Shown here one piece after another: positions 24,330-32,948 of a stretch of 50,432 bases of DNA (the stretch's first letter is position 1; each line of letters opens with the position of its first letter). The stretch covers positions 1-50,432 of the forward strand of contig JBEKTJ010000021.1 of NCBI GenBank assembly GCA_049516155.1, given 5' to 3'. Origin of the DNA: Bog-159 sp049516155 (lineage in GTDB: Bacteria > Acidobacteriota > Terriglobia > Bryobacterales > Bryobacteraceae). Both the position numbers and the translations under genes were made by a program. The notes under the pieces are model-generated. The model worked only from the letters and a program-made list of their open reading frames with translations. It searched no databases and was not told where the DNA came from.

Positions 24330-25791
24330 CTCCAGTCAGAACGGTATGCACCGTTCTCGTCAGAATATGCAGGTCCAGCCAGACGGACCAGTTCAGCACG
24401 TAGTACTGATCGAAGGCCACCCGCTCGTCGTAAGTTGTATTGTTCCTTCCCGACACTTGCCATAGACCCGTGAGTCCCGGCTTCACCCGGCAATATGAAA
24501 GGTAGTGCTCGCCGTATTTTTGGACTTCCGCCGTCACAATCGGCCTGGGGCCCACCAAGCTCATATCTCCGGTCAAGACATTGATAAGCTGGGGCAGTTC
24601 GTCCAAGCTGGACCTGCGGAGCAGTTTGCCGAGGGTGGTAACGCGCGGGTCGTCCTTAAGCTTATGCGTGAGCTGCCACTCCTCGGCAAGAGCCGGATGC
24701 GACGCCAAGTGCTTTTTCAGCACGGCATCGGCATTCCATACCATGGTCCGGAATTTCCAGGCCTTGAACACGCGCGATCCATTGCCGATGCGCGGGTGGC
24801 CATAGAAGACAGGCCCGCGCGACGTAAGCTTGATCAAGGATCCGATCGCGCAAAACAGAATCAGGAGTAAAGGCGTCATCGCCAGCACCACCAGAAGGTC
24901 CAGAACCCTCTTCACGATGCGCGCCGGCAGGTGCAGCAAATTGTGCCGGATCTCCAGCCCGAGCATTCCGCCCAGATCGGTGGCCTCAACGCATAGGCTG
25001 GACATTCCCAGCAAGTCTGGAATTACGAGCACTTTGTCGAAAGCCTGGCCGCACTTCTGAAGTATTTGCAGAAGTCTTGCGCGGGAGAGACCGGGCATGG
25101 CTAGGACGCCGTAGCCTAAACGCGCCTGCGACGCTAATGCGGGCGCCAAGGCCAGTCCGCCAAGAATGGGCACGCCATGCAGGTGCGTGGATGCGGAGGC
25201 GCGGTCGTCCAAAATCGCTACGGGCTTCAGCCCCAGGCCGGGATTCCGGAGAAGAGCCTTCACTACGGTTTCGCCGGCCTTTCCCGCTCCCAGAATCACA
25301 ACGCTGCGTCCGAACCAATGCCGCGGTCCGCAAAACTTTCTAACTGCGCCACGCGCCGGTGGCAGCGCCACCGACACCAGCAGCCAGGTGAGCAGTGCGA
25401 CGCCGCGTGGAAACCCGCGTGTTTCCTTAAGCAGGAAGGTGCTGCCCGTGAAGATAAAGAAAGCGAGCGTAGTACCCGCCACCGAGCGCCGCAGTTCTTG
25501 AACGGGGTTCATGCCGACCGCCTGGTAGAGCCCTACCCCGACATACACCGCCAGGAACAAGAGCAGGAACGGCCAATACGAGACAAACTGGGCCGGATTC
25601 GCGGTGGGTTTGGCGAGCGCCCAAATCAGAATGCTGGTGAAGAACGCGGGGATCAGGACGCACGCATCCGTGAGGGCCAGGACGCCGATGGTAAGGCCGC
25701 CGGAATAGCGCGGGGGCCGCACACCGGGAATCGCCGAATCGAACCAGACTCCACCGGCGACTTTATCGAGCGTGGTGATGGTTGTGCTCAT
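24316..25791 (-). CDS. Undecaprenyl-phosphate hexose-1-phosphate transferase (WbaP-type)
   Basis: This 491-aa polyprenyl glycosylphosphotransferase has four to five N-terminal TM helices, a CoA-binding-like Rossmann domain (SVVILGAGKAGETVVKAL), a further TM (IVKRVLDLLVVLAMTPLLLI) and the C-terminal bacterial sugar transferase domain. Its signatures are FKAWKFRTM, LLRRSSLDELPQLINVLTG, MSLVGPRPI and KPGLTGLWQVSGRN. It starts glycan assembly by moving a sugar-1-phosphate to undecaprenyl phosphate at the inner membrane. ATG 25791 is preferred; an upstream in-frame start at 25830 would add 13 residues. It overlaps the preceding glycosyltransferase gene by 29 bases. The sugar is probably galactose or glucose, not determinable here. 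Confidence 0.92.
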   Translation of the reverse strand: MSTTITTLDKVAGGVWFDSAIPGVRPPRYSGGLTIGVLALTDACVLIPAFFTSILIWALAKPTANPAQFVSYWPFLLLFLAVYVGVGLYQAVGMNPVQELRRSVAGTTLAFFIFTGSTFLLKETRGFPRGVALLTWLLVSVALPPARGAVRKFCGPRHWFGRSVVILGAGKAGETVVKALLRNPGLGLKPVAILDDRASASTHLHGVPILGGLALAPALASQARLGYGVLAMPGLSRARLLQILQKCGQAFDKVLVIPDLLGMSSLCVEATDLGGMLGLEIRHNLLHLPARIVKRVLDLLVVLAMTPLLLILFCAIGSLIKLTSRGPVFYGHPRIGNGSRVFKAWKFRTMVWNADAVLKKHLASHPALAEEWQLTHKLKDDPRVTTLGKLLRRSSLDELPQLINVLTGDMSLVGPRPIVTAEVQKYGEHYLSYCRVKPGLTGLWQVSGRNNTTYDERVAFDQYYVLNWSVWLDLHILTRTVHTVLTGDGAY

Positions 25792-27040
25792 GCAAATACT
25801 TGTGTGGGGCGGGCAATTCTGCCGCCCCATTGCGCTTCAACTCGAGGGTGACGGCTTCACGAAGGATGGATTCGAACCTGGCGGCGATGGCATGTATATC
25901 GAATGCCGCAATGGCGTATTGGCGTGCATTCTCCGCCATGCCGCGGCGCATTTCGGGATCCACCGCCAACCCGCGCGCGGCAGCGGCAAATCCATCGCTG
26001 TCGTCGGGGTCGACTGTAAAACCCGCATTGGCCCGCAGCACTGTCCGGGCCGCCAGATTGGTCCCCGGCGCAGCCAGCAGCACAGGTCTGCCGGCGCAAA
26101 GATAGCTGAGCACCTTGGAAGGCACCGCAAAAACTCCGGCTTCCTTTTCGATCACCGCGAGCAGTATGTCGGCGGTCCCGAGCACTTCGCGCATCGCCGC
26201 ATAGGGTTGGAAGTCCATCAAGACCAGATTCTTCCGCGGGGATCGCTGCTGTTGCCGCCCCAGCCAGTCACGGCCCAGGCCTTCGGACACCACCACGACC
26301 ACGGCATCCCGGCGGTCTTCCAATGCCACAGCCAACCGGTAGAGCAGCTCCGGCTTGTGCTTCAAACCCAGCGTCCCCGAGTAAAGAAATACCAGCTTGT
26401 CCGAGAGGTTATGGCGCGCGCTCCAGGCGTTACGCTTGGGCGCCGGAGGCAGTTCGTCCAAGGGAGCCCAATTCTCGACAACATAATTGCGGGCCGGACG
26501 GAAGCCCATCGCCGAGGTGGCGCTCAGAAAGTCGGATGTGATGAATACAACGGCATCGCTGCGCTCGCATACTTGCCGTTCCAGACTGTCGTAATGCCAA
26601 GCCAGCGGAGCTCCGAAGCGCCCTACTTTCTTCGCCAAAACGCTGCGCACCGCCATGCAGTACAGATCCTGCATCCAGTGGACAAATGCGATTCGTTTCC
26701 GTCGGCACTCGGCTAGTACGCAATGCTGCACATCGATGGGAGTGTTCGCCGAAAGAACCACGTCGGGGCGATATCTCTCGATAAACGCGGCCAACTCGCG
26801 GGCGTACCGCCGATGCGCGAAGTGCCGCTTCAGCATCGAGTATTTCTGAAGCGGAGCTCCCAGGGAGACCGGCACGGGCTGAAACGATCGCGGATCCTGC
26901 GGCGAGCGTTGCAGGGGCCCTTTCGGTCCCGGCAAATCCTGTAAGTAGAGATGCGATACCGAGTGACCGCTAGCGGCCAACTCGCGGCTGAGCTGTACCT
27001 GGAAGGGATGGCCCGCAAAATCGTGAACCAGGATGTGCAT
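25763..27040 (-). CDS. GT4 glycosyltransferase, WcaI-like
   Basis: This 425-aa GT-B glycosyltransferase begins with MHILVHDFAGHPFQVQL and an acceptor-binding N-domain (VHWMQDLYCMAV resembles WcaI-type proteins). The donor domain has FLYSGTLGLKHKPELL, then DILLAVIEKEAGVFAVPSKV and LSYLCAGRPVL. It should add a sugar to the lipid-linked repeat unit at the cytoplasmic face. It ends with a His-rich tail (HEHNHHHAR), which overlaps the start of wbaP. Donor and linkage are unknown. Confidence 0.87.
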   Translation of the reverse strand: MHILVHDFAGHPFQVQLSRELAASGHSVSHLYLQDLPGPKGPLQRSPQDPRSFQPVPVSLGAPLQKYSMLKRHFAHRRYARELAAFIERYRPDVVLSANTPIDVQHCVLAECRRKRIAFVHWMQDLYCMAVRSVLAKKVGRFGAPLAWHYDSLERQVCERSDAVVFITSDFLSATSAMGFRPARNYVVENWAPLDELPPAPKRNAWSARHNLSDKLVFLYSGTLGLKHKPELLYRLAVALEDRRDAVVVVVSEGLGRDWLGRQQQRSPRKNLVLMDFQPYAAMREVLGTADILLAVIEKEAGVFAVPSKVLSYLCAGRPVLLAAPGTNLAARTVLRANAGFTVDPDDSDGFAAAARGLAVDPEMRRGMAENARQYAIAAFDIHAIAARFESILREAVTLELKRNGAAELPAPHKYLHEHNHHHAR

Positions 27041-27058
27041 GGTTTGGCCGCCCCACCA

Positions 27059-28060
27059 CTAGACTAGCTGCGGCTCTTCCGCGCGCAGAGCCAGGCTTTC
27101 GCGGACCTGTCCTTCAATCCACCGATAGGTTCGCGTAAGCCCTTCCTCGAGCGAGATGGCCGGCTCCCAGCCAAGCACCGCGCGCAATAAGGTGTTGTCG
27201 GAGTTGCGCCCGCGCACCCCTTGCGGGCCGGGTACGTGCTTCTTGACGATGCGGGCGCCGGCGATTCCGGCCACCATATCCGCCAGTTGGTTGATCGAAA
27301 CCATGCGGTCCTGGCCGAGGTTCAGCGGCTCGTGAAAATCGGAGCGCATCAGGCGGTAAATGCCTTCCAGACAGTCGTCGATATAGCAGAAGGAACGGGT
27401 CTGCTCTCCATCGCCCCAGATCTCCACCACCGGATTGCCGGTGAGTTTAGCCAGGGCCACCTTGCGGCACATAGCTGCCGGAGCTTTCTCGCGCCCTCCC
27501 TCCCAGGTCCCCAGGGGACCGAAGATGTTGTGAAACCGTACGACGCGCGTTTCCAGACCATAGTCTTCCCGATAGTGTCCACAGAGACGCTCGGTCACCA
27601 GCTTCTCCCAGCCGTAGGCGTCCTGCGGCATGGCGGGATAGGCATCGGACTCTTTCAAGGGCGTCACATAGGTTTCGGTCTGCTTGAATTCGGGATAGAT
27701 ACAAGCGGACGAGGTATAGAAGTAGCGCTGCGCGCCGTTGACGCGCGCGGCCTCCAGCGTCTGCCAGTTGATCAAAGCATTGTTATGCAGAATCTGGGCG
27801 TGATGCGCTGAAATGAAACCCATACCGCCCATGTCCGCGGCCAGAGCATAGACTTCGTCGATATTCCGGGTTGCCTGCAGGCAGTTGTCCCAACGGCGGA
27901 GATCCAGTACCTCGAACTGATCGGCGTCCGAGCGGGAGTATTCGGGCTGTTTGATATCGACGCCTCTAACCCAGAAGCCCCGTTTTTTCAAGTAGGTTGC
28001 CAAGTGGCTGCCGATAAAGCCTCCGGCTCCCGTGACGAGCACACGTCTGTTTTGGTTCAT
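27059..28060 (-). CDS. GDP-mannose 3,5-epimerase-type NAD-dependent epimerase
   Basis: This 333-aa short-chain epimerase has the NAD motif TGAGGFIGSHLA (9-20) and the catalytic Ser/Tyr-Lys set in YTSSACIYPEF and DAYGWEKLV. Family-specific stretches are ALAADMGGMGFIS, RFHNIFGPLGTWEGGREKAP and ADMGGMGF, which closely resemble plant GDP-mannose 3,5-epimerase. That enzyme makes GDP-L-galactose (and GDP-L-gulose) from GDP-mannose. ATG 28060 has AGGA ten bases upstream. In this operon it would supply an unusual deoxy-free L-sugar donor for the exopolysaccharide. Generic NDP-sugar epimerase activity is the cautious alternative. Confidence 0.85.
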   Translation of the reverse strand: MNQNRRVLVTGAGGFIGSHLATYLKKRGFWVRGVDIKQPEYSRSDADQFEVLDLRRWDNCLQATRNIDEVYALAADMGGMGFISAHHAQILHNNALINWQTLEAARVNGAQRYFYTSSACIYPEFKQTETYVTPLKESDAYPAMPQDAYGWEKLVTERLCGHYREDYGLETRVVRFHNIFGPLGTWEGGREKAPAAMCRKVALAKLTGNPVVEIWGDGEQTRSFCYIDDCLEGIYRLMRSDFHEPLNLGQDRMVSINQLADMVAGIAGARIVKKHVPGPQGVRGRNSDNTLLRAVLGWEPAISLEEGLTRTYRWIEGQVRESLALRAEEPQLV

Positions 28061-28089
28061 GATCGTTTTCCTATGTAAGTATGTGGTGT

Positions 28090-29832
28090 TTACTTCCAGT
28101 CCGAGCGGATCTCCGTGGCGGTCGATGTCGCTTCCATAAAGCGCCGGTTGGCCGCGCCTAAGCCTGAAACGATATTACCCGCGACGTGAACGCCTTTGGC
28201 CTCGGTGACGTAAAGCAGCGCGCCGGAATCCTCGCCCCATTTCGCGCCGGCCGCCGGGCTGACCGCACGTTGCGCGTTGGTAAAACGATTGTTTCGAACA
28301 GTGACGTCGTCCGCGGAAGTAATCAACAGATTCACGCCATTGGTATTTTCAATGCGATTGTTGTCCAGAACGATTTGCCGATGGCCGTAGCCAGGCACCG
28401 CCCGATCGGTGACAGCCGCCACCGCGATCGCGCCATAAGACTCCGGATTGTCGGGCAGGTTTCTCACCGTGTTATTGCGGATGACGACGTTGCGGCTGTA
28501 ACATGCCTCGTTCCACCAAAGCTCCGGCGCCAGAACAATTCCCGAGATGCTGCTGGCGTCGATAGTATTTCCCTCGACCAGGCCGTTGTGCGCCTTCAAC
28601 AGCATGCCCCTGGCGCGATGATTGCGAATGGTGTTGTTGCGCAGGATGTAGCCGCTTCCCAGCGCCGACGGGTTGCTGCACAGGTAATCGAAATCCGCAT
28701 CCAGCTCCCGGTCGAGGACGACCTCGAAGTACGGTCCGGCTGTGTTGTTCGCGAAAGTGGGGCGCCTGCTTAGCCTCGTATTCCGGAAATCCGGCGCGGG
28801 GTTTATGGCCTTCACCAACGCTTCTCCCGCGGGGCTTCCCTCGGCGTCGAACAGAAGCAGTGGATCGCCCGGTTGAAAGTCGCTCTTGCTAATCACCAGC
28901 TTACCGCCGGCCGCTTCGAGCACCAGCGAGTAGATGCCGTGAATGGCGACCCCGTCGTCCGGCATCCCCTCGAAAGAACAATTCTCCAGAATCGGTCCGT
29001 TGCGCATGCTGGCGCTATGGAACCCGTCCGCGCAAGTGGAGTATAGCGGATCGACTTTTGCGCCGGCGGGCGCCGGACCGCGCTGGATGGCGACACTGTA
29101 ATGGTTCTGGCCGTAGCCGCCGCTTTCCAGGATTCCGAACATACCGGAGTTATAGATGGCCGTATCGCGTATATCCATCAAGCCGCAGTCGATCAGCGCA
29201 AGACTGTGGTGTCCGCTGCCGCGGAATGCCGCCAGATCGCCGACTGAGGCAGCCCCTTTGCCATAAAGCCTGAAGAGCGGCCCCTTGATACGTTCCACTT
29301 TGGAGGCTGCGATGTCATACCTTCCGGCCTTCAGCCGGCGCGTCCTGGGATCGAACAGGCGCCCGGTCGGCCTGGCGGGAAAGTATTTCGGATCGTCGAA
29401 ATTCACCGGATAACCCGGATCGATCCTGAGCGTGAACCACGCCCGGCCAGGCCCGATGGATTCCACAGTCCCTTGCGTGAACGGCGGAATTTCGTAGCGC
29501 ACCGTTGCGCCGTGAAAGCGTACGTTCCGGCAGTTTGTGAACTGAATGCCGCCTCTGGTTACGTCCGTGAATATAAGATGGACTCCGCGCGCGTCGATCT
29601 CGAAATCGGCCAGATCGCGAAAGCTCAAGTGCGCGCCTCCCAAAGGGGGCGGCGCCAAATGGTAAGTCCCCGCGGGAATCGTGAAACTGCCGCGCTTGGC
29701 GCGATAGGCATCCAGGATCGATTGTTGGACCAGCCCGCCGTGCGTATCGCCGTACGCAGGCCGCAGACACACTGCCGCGGCGGTCGCGCCGAGCGCCGAG
29801 CGAAGCAGGCATCTCCGGTCGAATTTCAACAA
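28090..29832 (-). CDS. Exported right-handed parallel beta-helix protein
   Basis: This 580-aa protein has a twin-arginine-like leader (DRRCLLRSALGATAAAVCLR). A pectate-lyase-like beta-helix follows, with repeated Asn-rich rungs such as ILRNNTIRNHRARGMLLKAH, VVIRNNTVRNLPDNPESYG, IVLDNNRIENTNGVNLLITS and VTVRNNRFTNAQ. Proteins of this shape bind, cleave or epimerise polysaccharides in or beyond the periplasm. The start is TTG at 29832 with AGGAG nine bases before it, overlapping wcaF's stop by seven bases. Catalytic residues cannot be picked by eye, so it could be a lyase, a mannuronan-epimerase-like enzyme or a binding protein. Co-transcription with polymer synthesis supports glycan modification. 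Confidence 0.82.
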   Translation of the reverse strand: MLKFDRRCLLRSALGATAAAVCLRPAYGDTHGGLVQQSILDAYRAKRGSFTIPAGTYHLAPPPLGGAHLSFRDLADFEIDARGVHLIFTDVTRGGIQFTNCRNVRFHGATVRYEIPPFTQGTVESIGPGRAWFTLRIDPGYPVNFDDPKYFPARPTGRLFDPRTRRLKAGRYDIAASKVERIKGPLFRLYGKGAASVGDLAAFRGSGHHSLALIDCGLMDIRDTAIYNSGMFGILESGGYGQNHYSVAIQRGPAPAGAKVDPLYSTCADGFHSASMRNGPILENCSFEGMPDDGVAIHGIYSLVLEAAGGKLVISKSDFQPGDPLLLFDAEGSPAGEALVKAINPAPDFRNTRLSRRPTFANNTAGPYFEVVLDRELDADFDYLCSNPSALGSGYILRNNTIRNHRARGMLLKAHNGLVEGNTIDASSISGIVLAPELWWNEACYSRNVVIRNNTVRNLPDNPESYGAIAVAAVTDRAVPGYGHRQIVLDNNRIENTNGVNLLITSADDVTVRNNRFTNAQRAVSPAAGAKWGEDSGALLYVTEAKGVHVAGNIVSGLGAANRRFMEATSTATEIRSDWK

Positions 29833-30446
29833 GCCGATCTCCTGGCCACTACCCTGTCGCGCGTATAGCGCGCCGGGTTACCACTCCAGATTTGTCCGGC
29901 CGGAACGTCCCTGGTAATCACGCTGCCGGCGGTCACAATCGCGCCGGCGCCGACAACGGTTCCCGGTCCGACGATAGCGCGCGCGCCAACCCAACTCCCA
30001 TCCTGCAGGGCGATAGGCCTGCGGAAAAGCTTCATATTGGTGCTCGACCAATCGTGATTGCCGGTGCACAAATAGGCTCCTTGCGAGACGCATACATGCG
30101 AGCCGATGGTCACCGGGGCAAGGTTATCGATCCACACATCTTCGCCCAGCCAGCAGTGATCCCCGACCGTGAGGTACCAAGGGAATTTTATTTTGATCCC
30201 CGGCTTGATATACGCGCCCACGCCGATGTGCGCGCCGAACGCCTTCAGCAGCGCCGTCTTCACGGACGATACCGGCAGCCAGTTGGCGCGAACCAGCGGC
30301 GCTCCGATGAAATGCCACAACACGATCACCAGCCAGGGCCGTCCTTTTAGATACTCGCTGTTGTCGGGCACTGAAAGATCCACTGGGCACGTACGCCAAT
30401 CGGTAAGCATCGTTTCAGCCACGGAGGATCTCAATTCAACAGACAT
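29826..30446 (-). CDS. WcaF-like O-acetyltransferase (left-handed beta-helix)
   Basis: This 206-aa hexapeptide-repeat acyltransferase has a hydrophobic N-terminal region (PWLVIVLWHFIGAPLVRANW) that resembles WcaF. Beta-helix turns follow: IGVGAYIKPGIKIKFPWYL, GEDVWIDNLAPVTIGSHVCV and TVVGAGAIVTAGSVITRDVP. The catalytic His is likely in CTGNHDWSS. It should transfer acetyl from acetyl-CoA to a sugar of the repeat unit. ATG 30446 overlaps the preceding glycosyltransferase by 16 bases; upstream in-frame sequence is out of character with the family. Confidence 0.87.
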   Translation of the reverse strand: MSVELRSSVAETMLTDWRTCPVDLSVPDNSEYLKGRPWLVIVLWHFIGAPLVRANWLPVSSVKTALLKAFGAHIGVGAYIKPGIKIKFPWYLTVGDHCWLGEDVWIDNLAPVTIGSHVCVSQGAYLCTGNHDWSSTNMKLFRRPIALQDGSWVGARAIVGPGTVVGAGAIVTAGSVITRDVPAGQIWSGNPARYTRDRVVARRSAC

Positions 30447-31621
30447 GCGGGACGGGGACCGCCTAGCATCCAGGCATAGACAGAGTGCATCGTTTCGCCG
30501 GTCACCGACCAGTTGAAGCGTGTGCTGGCCATGCGCCGGGCGGATTCGCTCATGATGTTCCAATCGGCCGAGCGGGCCGTCAAAACTTCGGAAAGTGCGC
30601 CCGCAAGCTTGCTGGGTTCGTTGGAGGTCACTATGCCGGCGCCGCTCGCCGTCACACCATCCACGTTGCAAGCCGGCGTGATCACCACCGGCAGGCCGAT
30701 GGACAACGCCTCCAACACGGCGACGCTTTGGCCCTCCGAGTAGGATGGCAGGCAGAACAGCCGGGCCGCCGACAAGGCTGCGAGCTTGGTTTCGCCGCTC
30801 AGCGTGCCGGTGAGCGTGACCGCGGAAGCCATGTTATAGCGAGCCACGAGCTCTTCCGCCCTTTTCACCGTGCCCTGGCAATCCGGACCTGCCACTACCA
30901 GATGCGCATCCGGGTGATCGCGCAGTACCTCGGGCCATGCCTGCAATAAATTCAGGATGCCCTTCTTGTAATGCACCCGGCTTAGGTACAACACGATGGT
31001 TTTGCCGGATAACTTCGGAAACCGCATGAAAAAAGCGTCTGGATCGATGCGGTTCAATGGGCCGATGCCGTTCGGCACGACGGCGATCGGGCTGCGCAGG
31101 CCAAACCGGCGGTAGTCTGACGCCTCCTGCCCGCTCAAAGCGCGAAAACAATGAGAGCGGGCTAACGACGGCCTTTCCACAAACAGGGAATAAATACTTT
31201 TCTTGAGCCGCTTGTTTCCAAGCTCCCAGGTTTCGAGCATTCCATGTACCGACGAGATCAGCGGCTTCTTGAATTTGGCCGCCCCGGTACGTGCCGCAAT
31301 CGAATGGGGGAGCCAGAGACCGTGCACATGCACGACATCGGAAGTCCGAATCACGGAAGCGAGAGCGGAGCGTAGCCTTACATCGGCGGCCGGACGCAAA
31401 CCGGAGGCGGGCACCCGCTCCACGGTATCGGGGATGCCATCGCTCAGTTGGTTCTCTTGTTCCCCGCATACCGCCACCATCCGGCTGCGCCAGCCGGAAT
31501 TGCGCTGCACCGCGATGGCCAGCCCAGCGGCGGCGGGGCCCACACCTCCGTATTCCGGGGCGACGTGACTCCAGACGTCCAATACCTGCGGTGTGCATTG
31601 CTCCGCACCGTTACCGGACAT
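30431..31621 (-). CDS. GT4 family glycosyltransferase
   Basis: This 396-aa GT-B enzyme has an N-domain with VWSHVAPEYGGVGPAAAGLA and DVVHVHGLWLPHS. Its donor domain has VVPNGIGP, KTIVLYLSRVHYKKGILNLL, HLVVAGPDCQG and the E-x7-E motif EGQSVAVLEALSIGLPVVI. ATG 31621 is chosen because upstream in-frame residues are Arg/Ser-rich and unlike the family, and because it overlaps the wzy stop by 11 bases, like its neighbours. It adds one sugar to the growing unit; donor unknown. Confidence 0.9.
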   Translation of the reverse strand: MSGNGAEQCTPQVLDVWSHVAPEYGGVGPAAAGLAIAVQRNSGWRSRMVAVCGEQENQLSDGIPDTVERVPASGLRPAADVRLRSALASVIRTSDVVHVHGLWLPHSIAARTGAAKFKKPLISSVHGMLETWELGNKRLKKSIYSLFVERPSLARSHCFRALSGQEASDYRRFGLRSPIAVVPNGIGPLNRIDPDAFFMRFPKLSGKTIVLYLSRVHYKKGILNLLQAWPEVLRDHPDAHLVVAGPDCQGTVKRAEELVARYNMASAVTLTGTLSGETKLAALSAARLFCLPSYSEGQSVAVLEALSIGLPVVITPACNVDGVTASGAGIVTSNEPSKLAGALSEVLTARSADWNIMSESARRMASTRFNWSVTGETMHSVYAWMLGGPRPACLLN

Positions 31622-32948
31622 ACTCGACCGCCTCCCCCATCGTGGGCCTTGCCGGCTGCGGCGCGGATCGCCGGCCCGGCTTCCAAATCCAGTGCGAGAC
31701 GGCGGTCCAGCCGATGGGCGCCGCATAGACGAATGGGAACCAGACCGCCGAGATCAAGCCGTCCCGGTAAACCTGCGAGGCGGACGCCAAGCAAAAGAAA
31801 TACAGTAGCCGCGATGGCGACAAATAATAGCTATGCACGACTTTTAAATATGCCCAGGCAAATGCAAACCCGGCGCCAAAACAATACAGAGCGACGCCTG
31901 CGTACCCGAAATTCACGTAGCCCTCGGCCACCAGCCCAGCCGTCATGCCTAACTCCGCCATATTCCGCGCGGGCACTTGCAGGTCCCACTGATACTGGTT
32001 GGTTTTGGGCTTTTCCGGCCAGAGCACGCGCGGAACCGGGCTGACGAATAGCGGTGCGATGGTGGCCCCCCAGAACCACGTCCCGCGAAGGTCCGACAAC
32101 GTCATGGTGGCGGCCGACATGTCCAGGAACTGTTGATCGACGCTGCCTTCGTCCTTGTCGATTTCGGTGTACGTGTAGCGTATGGCCTCGTTCAACGCAT
32201 CGGTCACGCGTGCGCCGTCACGCAGCATTCTGGTAAAGGGCTTCATGGGAAGCCAAATCGCCCATGCCACCAAGATGCCGGCTACCAGCGTCAATGGAAA
32301 CCGGCGCGTGCGCCGCCTCGATAGCCATGTGAGCGTCAAGAATATTACCGGGATGACCACTGCGAACCTGCTGATATTCGTAAGGCCCACGAACACCAGC
32401 ACGACTGCGGTGACGGCCAGCAAAGGAATCGGGAAGCCGTAGATGAAATGCAGCAGACACACGGACCAGGCCGGCCAACTGGTGGTCGCGGCGAAATATC
32501 CCGATGTATCCCAACTGGTATTCTTCATGGTGTGTTCCAGCCGGCCGACGGTCAAAGCGCCAACGGTTCCGAGCCCCAGGGCCACGGCGGCGGCAATGTA
32601 GACGCGGATTTTCGAGACAGCCAGAGCCTCGGGCCGGCCCGGCGGCTGGCGTTTGAATATCCATCGCGCAGCGATCCATCCCAGCGCCATCGCCAACAAG
32701 CCCAGGTCCGAGGCCGCGCCGGCCCGCAGCACTTCGTTTACCGCGACCGGCCAGGCGAACGTCGCCTTCATGGGATGTGAACCGGTGTATAGCTGGAACA
32801 ATCGAAACGTCACGATGTAAGCGTGCAGCCCCAGGAACATCCAGGCCGGGTGAAGGGGCGAGCGCGCCTCCCGAGCCGCGATCGCGAGACAAATCGCTAC
32901 GGCGAATATGTCGATGGTGAGGGCGTTGAAGAGTGTCAGATTACCCAT
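31611..32948 (-). CDS. Wzy-like oligosaccharide repeat-unit polymerase
   Basis: This 445-aa integral membrane protein has about ten to twelve hydrophobic segments, starting MGNLTLFNALTIDIFAVAIC. Periplasmic loops include DGARVTDALNEAIRYTYTEI, and the segment VSPVPRVLWPEKPK followed by GLVAEGYVNFGYAGVALYCF is typical of O-antigen polymerases (EpsG/Wzy-like). Such enzymes join flipped repeat units in the periplasm. ATG 32948 overlaps the preceding glycosyltransferase's stop by eight bases. Wzy proteins share little sequence, so the call rests on topology, the conserved WPEKP and E-G-x-x-N-F-G region, and the location. Confidence 0.82.
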   Translation of the reverse strand: MGNLTLFNALTIDIFAVAICLAIAAREARSPLHPAWMFLGLHAYIVTFRLFQLYTGSHPMKATFAWPVAVNEVLRAGAASDLGLLAMALGWIAARWIFKRQPPGRPEALAVSKIRVYIAAAVALGLGTVGALTVGRLEHTMKNTSWDTSGYFAATTSWPAWSVCLLHFIYGFPIPLLAVTAVVLVFVGLTNISRFAVVIPVIFLTLTWLSRRRTRRFPLTLVAGILVAWAIWLPMKPFTRMLRDGARVTDALNEAIRYTYTEIDKDEGSVDQQFLDMSAATMTLSDLRGTWFWGATIAPLFVSPVPRVLWPEKPKTNQYQWDLQVPARNMAELGMTAGLVAEGYVNFGYAGVALYCFGAGFAFAWAYLKVVHSYYLSPSRLLYFFCLASASQVYRDGLISAVWFPFVYAAPIGWTAVSHWIWKPGRRSAPQPARPTMGEAVEYVR

